Shown: in pieces, positions 9,457-20,059 of the stretch
Layout: every line of letters begins with the position of its first letter
Position numbering within the stretch: position 1 is the stretch's first letter
DNA from: CAVZVW01 sp963778845
GTDB lineage: Bacteria; Actinomycetota; Actinomycetes; Actinomycetales; Kineosporiaceae
Direction: 5' to 3'
NCBI GenBank assembly: GCA_963778845.1
Contig: CAVZVW010000005.1
Coordinates: 248,001 to 312,000 of the forward strand
DNA length: 64,000 bases
Made by a program: the position numbers and the translations under genes
The notes under the pieces: generated by a model
Databases searched by the model: none
Seen by the model: only the letters and a program-made list of their open reading frames with translations
What the model was told of the DNA's origin: nothing

Positions 9457-10113
9457 TCAGGCGTTCCAGCCTGCGCCCGACCGGTGTGCGGCCACCCAGG
9501 CGGCGGCCTGTGTGCGCCGACGGAAGCTCATCTTGGCGAGGAGGCCGGTGACGTGGTTCTTGACCGTCTTCTCCGCCAGACCCAGGTGGTCGCCGATCTC
9601 GCGGTTGGACATCCCGTCGCCGATCAGGTCGAGCACCTTCCGCTCGGTCGGCGTGAGGCTCTCCGTGGGGTCGGCGTGGGCCGCCTTGCGCCGTGCGAGC
9701 GCCCGCTCGTCGAGCAGGTTGCGCCCTGCCGCCACCGCCTTGACGATCTCGGCGATCTCAGTGCCCCGCACCGTCTTGAGCAAGAATGCGGCAGCACCGG
9801 CGTCCAGCGCCGCCGCGACTGCCTCGTCGTCGTCGAACGACGTCAGAACGACGCAGCGGATGGCCGGCTGGTCCTCGCGCAGGCGGCGCACGAGGTCGAT
9901 CCCCGTGCCGTCGGGCAGCTTGAGGTCGACGACGGCGACGTCGGGGCGCACCGCCGCCGCGCGGCGCACGGCGTCCAGGACCGTGCCGGCCTCGGCGACC
10001 ACGGTGAGCATCGGGTCGGCGTCGACGACGTCGACGACGCCGCGCCTCACGATCTCGTGGTCGTCCACCACCAGCACACGAACGGGTTGCTGCACGATGG
10101 TCAGGCTACCCAT
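9457..10113 (-). CDS. NarL/LuxR-family response regulator (DevR/DosR-like)
   Basis: 218-residue transcription factor: receiver domain with acidic pair Asp17-Asp18, phospho-acceptor Asp63 in VVDLKLPDG, conserved Lys in FLLKTV, then a C-terminal LuxR helix-turn-helix starting LTPTERKVLDLIGDG. The start at 10113 (MGSLTIVQQPVRVLVVDDHE) is preferred over a longer frame at 10164 because the receiver begins immediately after it. The gene is convergent with the GAF kinase, its obvious partner, and by analogy with DevSR probably controls low-oxygen genes such as the nearby cyd operon. Its own target sites were not identified in this window. Confidence 0.9.
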   Translation of the reverse strand: MGSLTIVQQPVRVLVVDDHEIVRRGVVDVVDADPMLTVVAEAGTVLDAVRRAAAVRPDVAVVDLKLPDGTGIDLVRRLREDQPAIRCVVLTSFDDDEAVAAALDAGAAAFLLKTVRGTEIAEIVKAVAAGRNLLDERALARRKAAHADPTESLTPTERKVLDLIGDGMSNREIGDHLGLAEKTVKNHVTGLLAKMSFRRRTQAAAWVAAHRSGAGWNA

Positions 10114-10183
10114 GTCGACCGCGGACGGCGCACACGAAACCGCGATCGCGGCTTGCGTGTCCACATGGCGCGGCCCCCGCGCC

Positions 10184-11107
10184 TCACCGATGAGGATGCC
10201 GGGGCTGCGGCTGGCAGCGTGGGCACAGGAATGACGAGCGGTTCATGAAGGCCTCCCGGCGCACTGACGCGCCGCACCGCGGGCATGGCCGCCCCGCCTG
10301 GCCGTAGACCTGCAGGCACCGGGAGAAGTAGCCGCTCTGGCCGTTGACGTTCACGTACAGGGCGTCGAAGCTGGTGCCGCCCTCGGCCAGGGCCTGACGC
10401 ATGACCACGCGCAGAGCAGCGAGCAGGCGTCCCACCTCGGGGCGTGTCAGGTGGGCCGTAGCGCGACCGTAGTGCAGCCGCGCTGTCCACAGGGCCTCGT
10501 CGGCGTAGATGTTCCCGACGCCGGAGACCAGCCGCTGGTCCAGCAGCGCGCGCTTGAGCCCCGTGTGTCGGGCCCGCAACCGCGCGGTCAGCCCGTCGGC
10601 GGACACCGCCGGGTCCATCACGTCCCTGGCGATGTGGCGGACCGGGGATGGCAGCCGGGCCCTCGACGTGGCCTCGCCAGGCTCGTCCGCAGCACCTGTC
10701 CCCCCGGGGCCGCCGTCCGGGGTCGGCACCAGGTCCTCGACGGACAGGCCGCCGAACATCCGCTGGTCCACGAACCGCAGCTCGTGGCCGGACGCGACGT
10801 CCAGCCCGACCCGCACCCGCAGGTGCCGCTCGGCGGGCGCGTCGGGCGGGCGCAGCACCACCTGCCCGCTCATGCCCAGGTGCATGAGCAGCGCCTCGTC
10901 GCTGTCGAGCTCGAGCCACACGAACTTGCCGCGCCGGACGACGTCGAGCACCCGGGTGCCCCCCAGCCGGGCGGCGAGCTCCGTGGCACCACCGGGCTGG
11001 CGGCGTACCGGGCGGGGGTGGAGCACCTCCACCTCGCCGAGCCGTGCGCCCAGAAGGCCCGCCACCAGGCCGCGGCGCACGACCTCGACCTCCGGCAGCT
11101 CAGGCAC
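10184..11107 (-). CDS. mutM: Formamidopyrimidine-DNA glycosylase (Fpg/MutM)
   Basis: Base-excision repair glycosylase/AP lyase for 8-oxoguanine and other oxidised purines. The N-terminus MPELPEVEVVRRGL supplies the catalytic Pro2 and Glu3. Lys in the LLMHLGMSG region, the helix-two-turn-helix around VSGVGNIYADEALW, and a C-terminal zinc finger with two CPRC pairs complete the family. At 307 residues it is slightly longer than the usual 270-290 because of a Gly/Pro/Thr-rich insert in the middle. It follows rnc on the same strand with a 47-base gap, the usual actinobacterial order. Confidence 0.95.
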   Translation of the reverse strand: MPELPEVEVVRRGLVAGLLGARLGEVEVLHPRPVRRQPGGATELAARLGGTRVLDVVRRGKFVWLELDSDEALLMHLGMSGQVVLRPPDAPAERHLRVRVGLDVASGHELRFVDQRMFGGLSVEDLVPTPDGGPGGTGAADEPGEATSRARLPSPVRHIARDVMDPAVSADGLTARLRARHTGLKRALLDQRLVSGVGNIYADEALWTARLHYGRATAHLTRPEVGRLLAALRVVMRQALAEGGTSFDALYVNVNGQSGYFSRCLQVYGQAGRPCPRCGASVRREAFMNRSSFLCPRCQPQPRHPHR

Positions 11108-11154
11108 GCCTGGTCCCGGGCATCGCGAGCCAGGTCAACGTGCTCGGACGGCGG

Positions 11155-11991
11155 TCAGCCGGCCGCGTCGGACGAGGCCGCCTGCGCCGGCTCGCCGACC
11201 TCGGCGGCATCGGCGGCATCGGCGGCATCGGCGGCATCGGCGGTACCAACGGCCTCGTGGCCTTCGGCGCGCTCGTCGTCCATCTCGGCCGTGAGGGCCT
11301 CGAACGCTGTGGAAGCCGCGCGCTGCTCGGCCTCCTTCTTGCTGCGGCCGCTGCCACCACCGCGCTGGCGGCCCTGCACGAGAGCGGTCGCGTGGAAGAT
11401 CTTCGCGTGGTCGGGGCCCTCCTCGCTCACCTGGTACTCGGGCACGCCGAGGGCCGCCCCTGAGGTGAGCTCCTGCAGGCTCGTCTTCCAGTCCAGCCCC
11501 GCGCCCATCGACGCGGATGACTCCATCATCGGGTCGACCAGGCTGTGCACGATGCGCCGCGCGACGTCGATGCCGTGCTCGATGTAGACGGCTCCCAGCA
11601 AGGCCTCGAGGGTGTCGGCGAGGATCGAGGACTTGTCCCGGCCACCGCTGGTCTCCTCACCGCGGCCGAGCCGGATGTGCTCCCCGAGGCCGAGCCCGCG
11701 GGCCACCTCCGCGAGGGCGCGCATGTTGACCACCGCCGCGCGCAGCTTGGCGAGCTGCCCCTCGGGCAGGTCGGGGTGGCGGCGGTAGAGCGCGTCGGTG
11801 ACGACGAGGCCGAGCACGGCGTCACCCAGGAACTCCAGCCGCTCGTTGGTGGGGAGCCCGCCGTTCTCGTACGCGTACGACCGATGCGTCAGCGCCCGCT
11901 CGAGCAGCTGCGGGTCGACGGTGGCGCCGAGCCTGGCCTGCAGGTCGTCACGGTCGGACGCAGGCGTCCGTGCCGGCTGCTGCCCGCTCAC
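11155..11991 (-). CDS. rnc: Ribonuclease III
   Basis: Double-strand-specific endoribonuclease that processes rRNA precursors and structured mRNAs. The catalytic signature NERLEFLGDAVL sits at residues 49-60 with Glu50, Glu53 and Asp57, and a double-stranded-RNA-binding domain follows from about residue 160. The 278-residue product is longer than usual because of an acidic/alanine C-terminal tail in which Asp-Ala-Ala is repeated in tandem, encoded by a 9-base repeat near 11204-11240. The gene lies between rpmF (22 bases upstream) and mutM, in the conserved rpmF-rnc-mutM-smc string. Confidence 0.95.
   Translation of the reverse strand: MSGQQPARTPASDRDDLQARLGATVDPQLLERALTHRSYAYENGGLPTNERLEFLGDAVLGLVVTDALYRRHPDLPEGQLAKLRAAVVNMRALAEVARGLGLGEHIRLGRGEETSGGRDKSSILADTLEALLGAVYIEHGIDVARRIVHSLVDPMMESSASMGAGLDWKTSLQELTSGAALGVPEYQVSEEGPDHAKIFHATALVQGRQRGGGSGRSKKEAEQRAASTAFEALTAEMDDERAEGHEAVGTADAADAADAADAAEVGEPAQAASSDAAG
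11204..11242 (-). repeat. 9-bp tandem repeat coding Asp-Ala-Ala in the RNase III tail
   Basis: On the plus strand the unit is ggcggcatc, repeated about four times with no spacer, inside the 3' end of rnc. It is in frame, so gain or loss of units only changes the length of the C-terminal DAA tail outside the catalytic and RNA-binding domains. It is likely to be a slippage-prone site. Confidence 0.85.
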
Positions 11992-12013
11992 GCTGCGACG
12001 ACCTCCGACGGTC

Positions 12014-12217
12014 TCAGAGGTCCTTGACCTTGCGACCCTTGTACTCCAGGAACAGCGGGGTCCCGGCGGAGTCCGTGACCACGTGTGCGTGGTGCGGGCG
12101 CGCGTAGGACACCTCGCCGCCCTGCACGCTGGTGGTCAGCGTCGTCGGAGTCGCCTTCCACTGGGAGCGGCGGGACCGCGTGTTGCTGCGCGACATCTTC
12201 CGCTTCGGGACGGCCAC
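12014..12217 (-). CDS. rpmF: 50S ribosomal protein L32
   Basis: Small protein of the large ribosomal subunit, 67 residues, beginning at a GTG (complement of 12215-12217) with MAVPKRKMSRSNTRSRRSQW, the hallmark N-terminus of L32. No zinc-binding CxxC pairs are seen; the C-terminal half is of the Cys-free type (GTPLFLEYKGRKVKDL). It is too short to stand out among overlapping longer frames but its sequence is unmistakable. It lies between yceD upstream and rnc downstream on the same strand, the standard context. Confidence 0.95.
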   Translation of the reverse strand: MAVPKRKMSRSNTRSRRSQWKATPTTLTTSVQGGEVSYARPHHAHVVTDSAGTPLFLEYKGRKVKDL

Positions 12218-12320
12218 GGTGGTACTCCTTCGGCTGGTGCTCGGGCCCGGCCGTGCCGGGTTCGGCTGGTGCTGGTTCGTCGGTCTGCATGTCGATGGCG
12301 CGGGTTCTTCGGTGAGCCGG

Positions 12321-12878
12321 TCAGGCTCGGCGGGGCGGCTCGTCCTCCTGCGCCGGAGCCAGAGCTCGCAGCGCCGCCCACCGAGGGTCGACCGACTCGT
12401 GGTGGTGCTCCGGGTCGTCGGCCAGCCTCGCCCCGCACTCGGAGCACAGGCCGGGGCAGTCGTCCCGGCACACCGGTTGGAAGGGCAGCGCGAGCACAAC
12501 GGCGTCCCGGAGCGCGGGCTCGAGGTCGATGAGGTCCTTCTCGAGCTCACGCACGTCGTCGTCGTCCTCGGCGGCTGCCCGGTCGGGGTAGGCGTAGAGC
12601 TCCTGCAGGTCCACCTCGAGCTCGAGGTCGACGTCTGCGAGACACCGCACGCACTCCCCGGCCGCTCGCCCTCGTGCCGTGCCCGACACGAGGACGCCCT
12701 CCATCACCGCCTCAAGCCTCAGGTGAAGCTCGAGGTCGGTGCCGGACGGCACGCCGACCACGTCGGTGCCGAGATCGACCGGAGCCGCGACGGTGCGGTC
12801 CACCCGCCGCATCATCCCCGGGCGGCGCCCCAGCTCGCGGGTGTCGAGCACGTAGGGCGACCGAGGGTCGACGCGGAT
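12321..12878 (-). CDS. YceD/DUF177 family protein (23S rRNA accumulation protein family)
   Basis: YceD-family protein encoded just upstream of rpmF, as in most bacteria; the E. coli member affects 23S rRNA accumulation. Conserved DPRSPYVLDTRELGRRPG at the N-terminus, GECVRCLADV in the middle and CRDDCPGLCSECG near the end, with Cys pairs that could bind metal. The start is unusual. The first ordinary codon in frame, the GTG at 12851, cuts into the conserved N-terminus, whereas an AAGGAG site stands six bases before an ATC at 12876-12878 and the upstream frame has no ATG, GTG or TTG. I extend the gene to the ATC, giving 185 residues, but cannot exclude a base error in an original ATG. Confidence 0.82.
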   Translation of the reverse strand: MRVDPRSPYVLDTRELGRRPGMMRRVDRTVAAPVDLGTDVVGVPSGTDLELHLRLEAVMEGVLVSGTARGRAAGECVRCLADVDLELEVDLQELYAYPDRAAAEDDDDVRELEKDLIDLEPALRDAVVLALPFQPVCRDDCPGLCSECGARLADDPEHHHESVDPRWAALRALAPAQEDEPPRRA

Positions 12879-13014
12879 GGCAGGCTCCTTGACGGCGTGA
12901 CAGCACGATCCCGGCCACGGCGCGTGGGCGACGAGGCCAAGGATCGAGGGTACTCCAGGTGCCGTGCGCGTCCCAAACCGCCGGCGTGGTCAGCCGTACC
13001 GCCGCCGGCCGTGG

Positions 13015-13503
13015 TCAGCCCTGGTCTGGGCGCAGCCGCGACAGCAGGAGCGGGAGGACGGCGTCGGGCACCAGCCCGGTGACGTCGCCGGCCAGGCCCG
13101 CGACCTCCTTCACGAGGCTGCTCGACACGTGCTCCAGGCGCGGCTCGCCCGGCAGGAAGACCGTCTCGACGCCCGACAGGTGCCGGTTCATGAGCGCCAT
13201 CGGCAGCTCGTATGCCAGGTCCATGCCGCCGCGCAGACCCTTGACCACGGCGGCCGCCCCCACGGCAGCGCAGTAGTCCACCAGCAGTCCCCCGGGGAAG
13301 GCCTCGACCCGCACTCCGGCGATGTCCTCGACACTGGCCCCGAGCATGTCCAGTCGCTCCTGGAGGGTGAACAACGCGGTCTTGCCGGGGTTCGTGAGCA
13401 CGACCACGACCACCTCGTCGAACAGCGCCGCCGCCCGGCGCACGATGTCGACGTGCCCGTTCGTCACGGGGTCGAAGCTCCCCGGGCATACGCACCTGGC
13501 CAC
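13015..13503 (-). CDS. coaD: Pantetheine-phosphate adenylyltransferase
   Basis: Catalyses adenylyl transfer from ATP to 4'-phosphopantetheine, the penultimate step of coenzyme A synthesis. The 162-residue product shows the nucleotidyltransferase signature CPGSFDPVTNGHVDIV with the T/HxGH-like NGH, the KGLRGGMDLAYE loop and the ISSSxVKE-like VSSSLVKE motif. Length matches the family. It follows rsmD on the same strand and precedes yceD by about 135 bases. Confidence 0.96.
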   Translation of the reverse strand: MARCVCPGSFDPVTNGHVDIVRRAAALFDEVVVVVLTNPGKTALFTLQERLDMLGASVEDIAGVRVEAFPGGLLVDYCAAVGAAAVVKGLRGGMDLAYELPMALMNRHLSGVETVFLPGEPRLEHVSSSLVKEVAGLAGDVTGLVPDAVLPLLLSRLRPDQG

Positions 13504-13572
13504 GGGCCGACCGTAGCAGCGCCACCGTGCCCCGAACCGCCGGGCACCTCCGGGTGCTGCCGTGCGGGTCCG

Positions 13573-14141
13573 TCAGCCCTCCACCCCGTCGTTCACCGCG
13601 AGCCACAGGACCGTCTCCCCGTGCCGGCGGGCCCGAGCCTCAGGACGCAGCCGGGGCGGCCACCCGGGCTGCGGGCTGCGCACACTGCGTTCCACCACCA
13701 CCACCGCACCCTCGCTCAGCCAGTCACCGGCCACCAGCGCCGCGAGCACCTCGGCCAGCACGGCGTCGTCCATGGCGTACGGCGGGTCGAGCAGCGCGAC
13801 GTCGGCCGGGCCGCTGCGGCGTCCGGCGAGGAAGCGCTGCACCGGCGCGTGCACGACCTCGACGCCGGGCAGCGCCAGGTCGGCGACGTTGCGACGCGCG
13901 GCGTCCACCGCGGGCCCGCCGGAGTCGACCAGGACGACGTGTCTCGCCCCCCGGCTCGCGGCCTCCAGCCCCAGGGCGCCGGAGCCTGCGAACAGGTCCA
14001 GCACGCGCGCGCCGTCCAGCACTCCTCGGGCCTCCAGCAGGGAGAACAGCGCCTCGCGCACCCGCTCGCTCGTGGGGCGCGTCAGGGCCCCCCGCGGGAC
14101 GACGATCCTGCGCCCGCCGTGGGAGCCGGCGACGATGCGCG

Positions 14142-14145
<4 letters not shown>
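13573..14145 (-). CDS. rsmD: 16S rRNA (guanine(966)-N(2))-methyltransferase RsmD
   Basis: SAM-dependent methyltransferase that modifies G966 of 16S rRNA. The 190 residues start MTRIVAGSHGGRRIVVPRG, typical of RsmD, carry the SAM-binding VLDLFAGSGALGLEA and the catalytic LDPPYA (N6/N2-methylase DPPY motif). Its start overlaps the stop of recG by four bases, so the two are translationally coupled. Confidence 0.95.
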
Positions 14146-16313
<2,168 letters not shown>

Positions 16314-16321
16314 GAGACGGC

Positions 16322-18063
16322 CTACTCGACCCCGAGCAGCACGGGGTAGCGGGGTTGGCCGCCGTACAGCACGCTCACCTCGACGTCGCGTCGGGTGCGG
16401 TGCAGGTGCTCGGTCAGCTTGGGCACCAGGCCGTCGTCCGCCTCCGCCCCGCGGACGAGGGTCACCAGCTCGCCGCCGCCGGACAGCAGGCGGTCGAGCA
16501 CCTGGGTCGCGACGTCGCCGAGGTCCGTTCCGACGATCACGAAGTCGCCCTGGACGACGCCCAGGACGTCACCGGCCCGGCACGGCCCCGCGCTCGTGAT
16601 GGCCTCGCGCGCGGCCACTGTCACTGCGCCGTCCCGAGCCGCTCCCGCGGCCGCCGGACATCCGCACGACATCGTCGTCGAAGCCCCTCCCCGGGTCGTG
16701 CACGGCGGCGGCAGCCAGCCCCTGCACCTGGGCCCGGGTCGGCAGCACGCTCACGCGCACGCCGTCCTGGCGGGCGGCCGCCGCCGCGGCCTCCGCCACC
16801 GCGAGCAGGTCGGGGTCGTTGGGGAGCACCACGACGGCGTCGGCGTCGGCCTGCCGCACGGCCGCCAGCACGCCGGAGGTCGACGGTCGTCGGCCCGCGC
16901 CGGCCTCGACGACGACTGCTCCGGCCGAGGCGAAGAGCTCCGCCAGCCCCGGCCCGGCGGCGAAGGCGACCAGGCCCACTGGTCTGCGCCGCGCCCCGCC
17001 GGGGCGGCGGCGGCCCATCTGCTCGGCGAAGTGGGTGATGCGCACCCGGTACGGCCGGCCGGCCTCGATCCCGGCCTCGACCGCGGCGCCCGCGTCGTCG
17101 ACGTGCACGTGGACGTTCCACATCCCGTTGCCGCCCACGACCACCAGGCAGTCCCCCAGCACGTCGAGCCTGCGTCGCAGGCCGGCGACCGCGGCGTCGT
17201 CCGGCGTCCAGCAGGTACATCACCTCGAAGCCCGGCCCGTCGCCGCCGGTGTCCGCGCAGCTGGAGAGGTCCACGGGAGGCAGCGCCGCTGGACGCCCGG
17301 GCGCAGGGTTCGCGCGTGGCGGGCGGGGGCGCAGACGAGGTCCTCGAGCGCGTCCAGGATGACGACGAGCCCGCGACCGCCTGCGTCGACCACGCCGGCA
17401 CGGCGCAGGACGTCGAGCTGGGACGGCGTGCGCGCGAGCGCCTCACGGGCGGCCTGCGCGGCCGCTGACACGACGTCAGGAAGGAGTGCCGCCGACCGTT
17501 CGTCGGTCTCGACGGCCGGGCGGGCCCGCGACGCGGGGTCGGCCGCAGCGTCTGCCCCGGCATTCGTCGCGGCACCGGCGCGCGTCCGGCGTCGTCGCCC
17601 GGGCGCTCGTCGCGGCACCTGCAGCGTCGGCCGCCGCGCGGCTCACCGACAGGATCGTGCCCTCCACCGGATGGCCCACCGCAGCCCAGGCCTGCTCGTC
17701 CGCCCGGCGAAGGCCGTGGGCCATCGCGGCGGCGTCCAACCCGCCCCGCTCGGCCAGCGACGTCGGCCGAGGCCATGCAGGAGCTGCGCCAGGATGACCC
17801 CGGAGTTGCCCCGAGCGCCCAGCAGGGCCCCGCGGGCGAAGCGTCGCGGCCACGGACTCGAGGTCGGCCTCCTGGGGCAGGGCGAGCACGGCGGCGCAGG
17901 CGGACTCGACAGTGAGGTAGAGGTTGGTGCCGGTGTCGCCGTCGGGCACCGGGTAGACGTTGAGGGCGTCGATCTCCTCACGCGCATGTCCCAGGCCCGA
18001 CAGGGCCGAGACCGCCCAGCGTCGCAACCCGCCGGCGTCGAGGGTGTCGAGGGTGTCGACCAC
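16322..18063 (-). CDS. DAK2-domain protein (FakA/YloV-like), broken by about six frame changes
   Basis: ATP-binding subunit of a fatty-acid-kinase-type enzyme, by family and position between rpmB and recG. Start GTG at 18063 with GGGAGG upstream. The DAK2 signature NVYPVPDGDTGTN is in the first frame, GALLGARGNSGVILAQLL in the next, and the third segment has HPVEGTILSVSRAAADAA. Further conserved pieces are AGVVDAGGRGLVVILDAL, GPGFEVMYLLD, LGDCLVVVGGNGMWNVHVH and a C-terminal VLYGGQPRYPVLLGVE. To read them as one protein of about 580 residues the frame must change near 17840, 17770, 17600, 17280, 17200 and 16660 (four insertions, two deletions). No residues look lost between breaks, so I favour sequence errors over a pseudogene. 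Confidence 0.75.
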
Positions 18064-18369
18064 CCGGCCACCTCCCGCTCCGCCGATCCGAGCCTGCGCC
18101 TGGCTGTCCCGCCCGCTTCGAGGCCCGCCTGTTCGAGGGCGCCTGTTTCGGGGTCCGCCTGTTCGAGGCGCGCGTCGGGGTCGCCCATCCGTGGACGGCA
18201 GGGTATCCGCCACCGGCACAGGCGCGGTGGGTCGGGCGGGGCAGCGCCGGTTTGGGAGCACGGTCACGGGTCGGCTACCCTGTCGTGGTTGCTCGGCGAC
18301 GGGTGCAAGCACGCCTCACCGGCCGGCAAGACCGACGTGATCGACCCGACATCGACAGGAGAACGACCC
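18064..18369. other. Divergent intergenic region between the DAK2 gene and rpmB
   Basis: About 306 bases with no gene. It holds short direct repeats of the type cgcctgttcgag between about 18115 and 18175, and a good rpmB promoter at 18252-18281. The ribosome site for rpmB (AGGAGA) is at its right end. Confidence 0.7.
18252..18281 (+). promoter_or_regulatory. Predicted housekeeping promoter of rpmB
   Basis: TTGGGA at 18252-18257 and TACCCT at 18276-18281, 18 bases apart, about 90 bases before the rpmB start. Spacing and hexamers fit an actinobacterial sigma-70-type promoter. Inferred by eye only. Confidence 0.5.
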
Positions 18370-18556
18370 GTGGCTGCCACACTGCGACGTCTGCGGCAAG
18401 GGGCCGGGCTTCGGTCACAGCATCTCGCACTCGCACCGGCGGACGAAGCGTCGCTGGAACCCCAACATCCAGCGCGTGCGCGCGAAGATCGGGGCAACCC
18501 CGAAGCGGCTCAACGTCTGCACCACCTGCCTGAAGGCCGGCAAGGTCACCCGCTGA
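18370..18556 (+). CDS. rpmB: 50S ribosomal protein L28, with a one-base insertion near the start
   Basis: Large-subunit ribosomal protein. The GTG at 18370 follows AGGAGA by eight bases and reads V-A-A-T; the true protein then continues CDVCGKGPGFGHSISHSHRR in the next frame, through RWNPNIQ and ending CLKAGKVTR at 18556. One extra C at about 18380-18382 separates the two. With it removed the product is 61 residues with the two CxxC pairs of the zinc-type L28. Because L28 is nearly indispensable and the rest is perfect, the insertion is most likely a sequence error; a CTG start at 18374 in the L28 frame is a less likely alternative. Confidence 0.88.
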
Positions 18557-18717
18557 GCGCGTAGCGGCTGAGCAGCCGTAGCCGGGGACGCCTCCGACGC
18601 CGCCACGACCACCGGTCGCCGGGCCCCGACGGGTCCGGCGATCACCATGTGCGGCCCCCTCGGCCCGTGCGGCCCCCTCGGCATGTGCGGTCCCGAGCGT
18701 GGACCTCACGGTGTGCC

Positions 18718-18743
18718 GATATGGGGGTGGTCACCCCCCTATC
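18718..18743. repeat. GC-rich inverted repeat between rpmB and thiL
   Basis: Twelve-base arms (gatatgggggtg and its complement with one mismatch) around a two-base loop, lying in the gap between the convergent rpmB and thiL genes. It lacks a T-run, so it may be a Rho-independent-like stop, or an operator: poly-G/poly-C palindromes of this look are bound by copper-sensing CsoR proteins, but no metal gene is adjacent. Confidence 0.5.
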
Positions 18744-18782
18744 CGTCCACCGACGCGTCCACGCTGGCTGTGTCAGGCGCGA

Positions 18783-19847
18783 TCACGTGAAGTGGCGCCA
18801 CCCTGGAGGGCCCGCCCAGGCCCTGCCGCCCACGCGGACCACCGGCGCTGCGGGGAGGGCCCAAACCGTGGCGTGACCGGTGGGCGCAGCGGAGGCGTCA
18901 CCGGTGACCTCCTCCCCCGCGGCCGTCACCCTGCCGACCACGCGGAAGCCGTCCGGAAGCACCGTCCCGGGGTCGAAGCAGGCCAGCATGGCGTGATCCT
19001 CACCGCCGGTCAGCACCCACACCAGCGCGGCGTCCGGGGTTCCCAGCCAGGAGGCGGCGGCCACCAGGTCGGGCGCAGGGGCCAGCGCGTCGGGGTCGAG
19101 GTCGAGCACGACACCTGAGGCGACAGCGATCCGGGCCGCGTCGCGCAGCAGCCCGTCGCTAATATCGATCATGCAATGCGCTCCCGCCTGTGCAGCCGCC
19201 GGCCCCGCCGCATAGCGCGGCCGTGGGGCCAGATGCGCACGCAGAAGGCGGTCGGCCCACTCCCCAGGCGCGGCGCTCGACTCCACGTACGGAGCAAGGC
19301 CGGACTGAAGCAGGGCGAGCCCGGCCGCAGAACCCCCGGTCGGGTCGCTCAAGGCCACCGTGTCGCCGGGCCGGGCGCCTTTCCGCAAGACCGGTGCGAC
19401 GCCGTCCAGCAGACCCAGCGCGGTACCCGTGACCACCATCTGGTCACTGCCTGACACGTCCCCGCCCACGACGTCGGCCCCTGCGCGCCGGCACTCGTCG
19501 TCCAGCCCTGTCGCGAGCGCCTCGGCCCACGCCACGGGGAGCTCACCGGGCGTGGCCAGGCTGACGAGCAGGGCGAGCGGTCGTGCGCCCATGGCGGCGA
19601 TGTCGGCGAGGCCCTGCGCGGCCACCTTGACGCCGACGTCAGCGCCGCCCGACCAGTCGCGGCGGAAGTCCGTGCCCTCGACGAGGGTGTCGGTCGAGAT
19701 GGCGAGATGCCCGCCTGGCAGCGCGAGCACAGCGGCGTCGTCCCCGGGGCCGACGAGCAGCTCGGGCGCGTGTGCGCCGAACCGGGCAAGGATCGCCGCG
19801 ACGAGCGCGTCCTCGCCGACCTCAGCGACGGAGTCAGGTGACCCCAC
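18783..19847 (-). CDS. thiL: Thiamine-monophosphate kinase
   Basis: Phosphorylates thiamine monophosphate to the active cofactor thiamine diphosphate. The start is set at the GTG at 19847 because AGGAGG is six bases upstream, though the frame is open to 19925. The 354-residue product has the N-terminal GDDAAVL, GVKVAAQGLADIAAMGARP, and the DISDGL metal/ATP site of the PurM/ThiL fold (MIDISDGLLRDAARIA). The family's C-terminal GGEDH motif is present (LTGGEDHAMLACF). It is divergent from the RAM-domain gene at 20060. Confidence 0.93.
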   Translation of the reverse strand: MGSPDSVAEVGEDALVAAILARFGAHAPELLVGPGDDAAVLALPGGHLAISTDTLVEGTDFRRDWSGGADVGVKVAAQGLADIAAMGARPLALLVSLATPGELPVAWAEALATGLDDECRRAGADVVGGDVSGSDQMVVTGTALGLLDGVAPVLRKGARPGDTVALSDPTGGSAAGLALLQSGLAPYVESSAAPGEWADRLLRAHLAPRPRYAAGPAAAQAGAHCMIDISDGLLRDAARIAVASGVVLDLDPDALAPAPDLVAAASWLGTPDAALVWVLTGGEDHAMLACFDPGTVLPDGFRVVGRVTAAGEEVTGDASAAPTGHATVWALPAAPVVRVGGRAWAGPPGWRHFT

Positions 19848-20059
19848 CGGCACCTCCTCGAAGCAGCGGCACGGGGTGCGGTGGACGGGCTGCGGCGGAC
19901 GTGCGGCGCTGGACGCGCCCGACACCCCTGTCGGGGCCTGAACACGATAACGTGACCGCGCCGGATGCGGGCGACCCCCGGGGACGGCGCGGGCGGTCGG
20001 TCAGCGGCATCGCCCGGGTGGGCGGGCACGACGATCGAGACCATCGACAGGAGGGCCAC

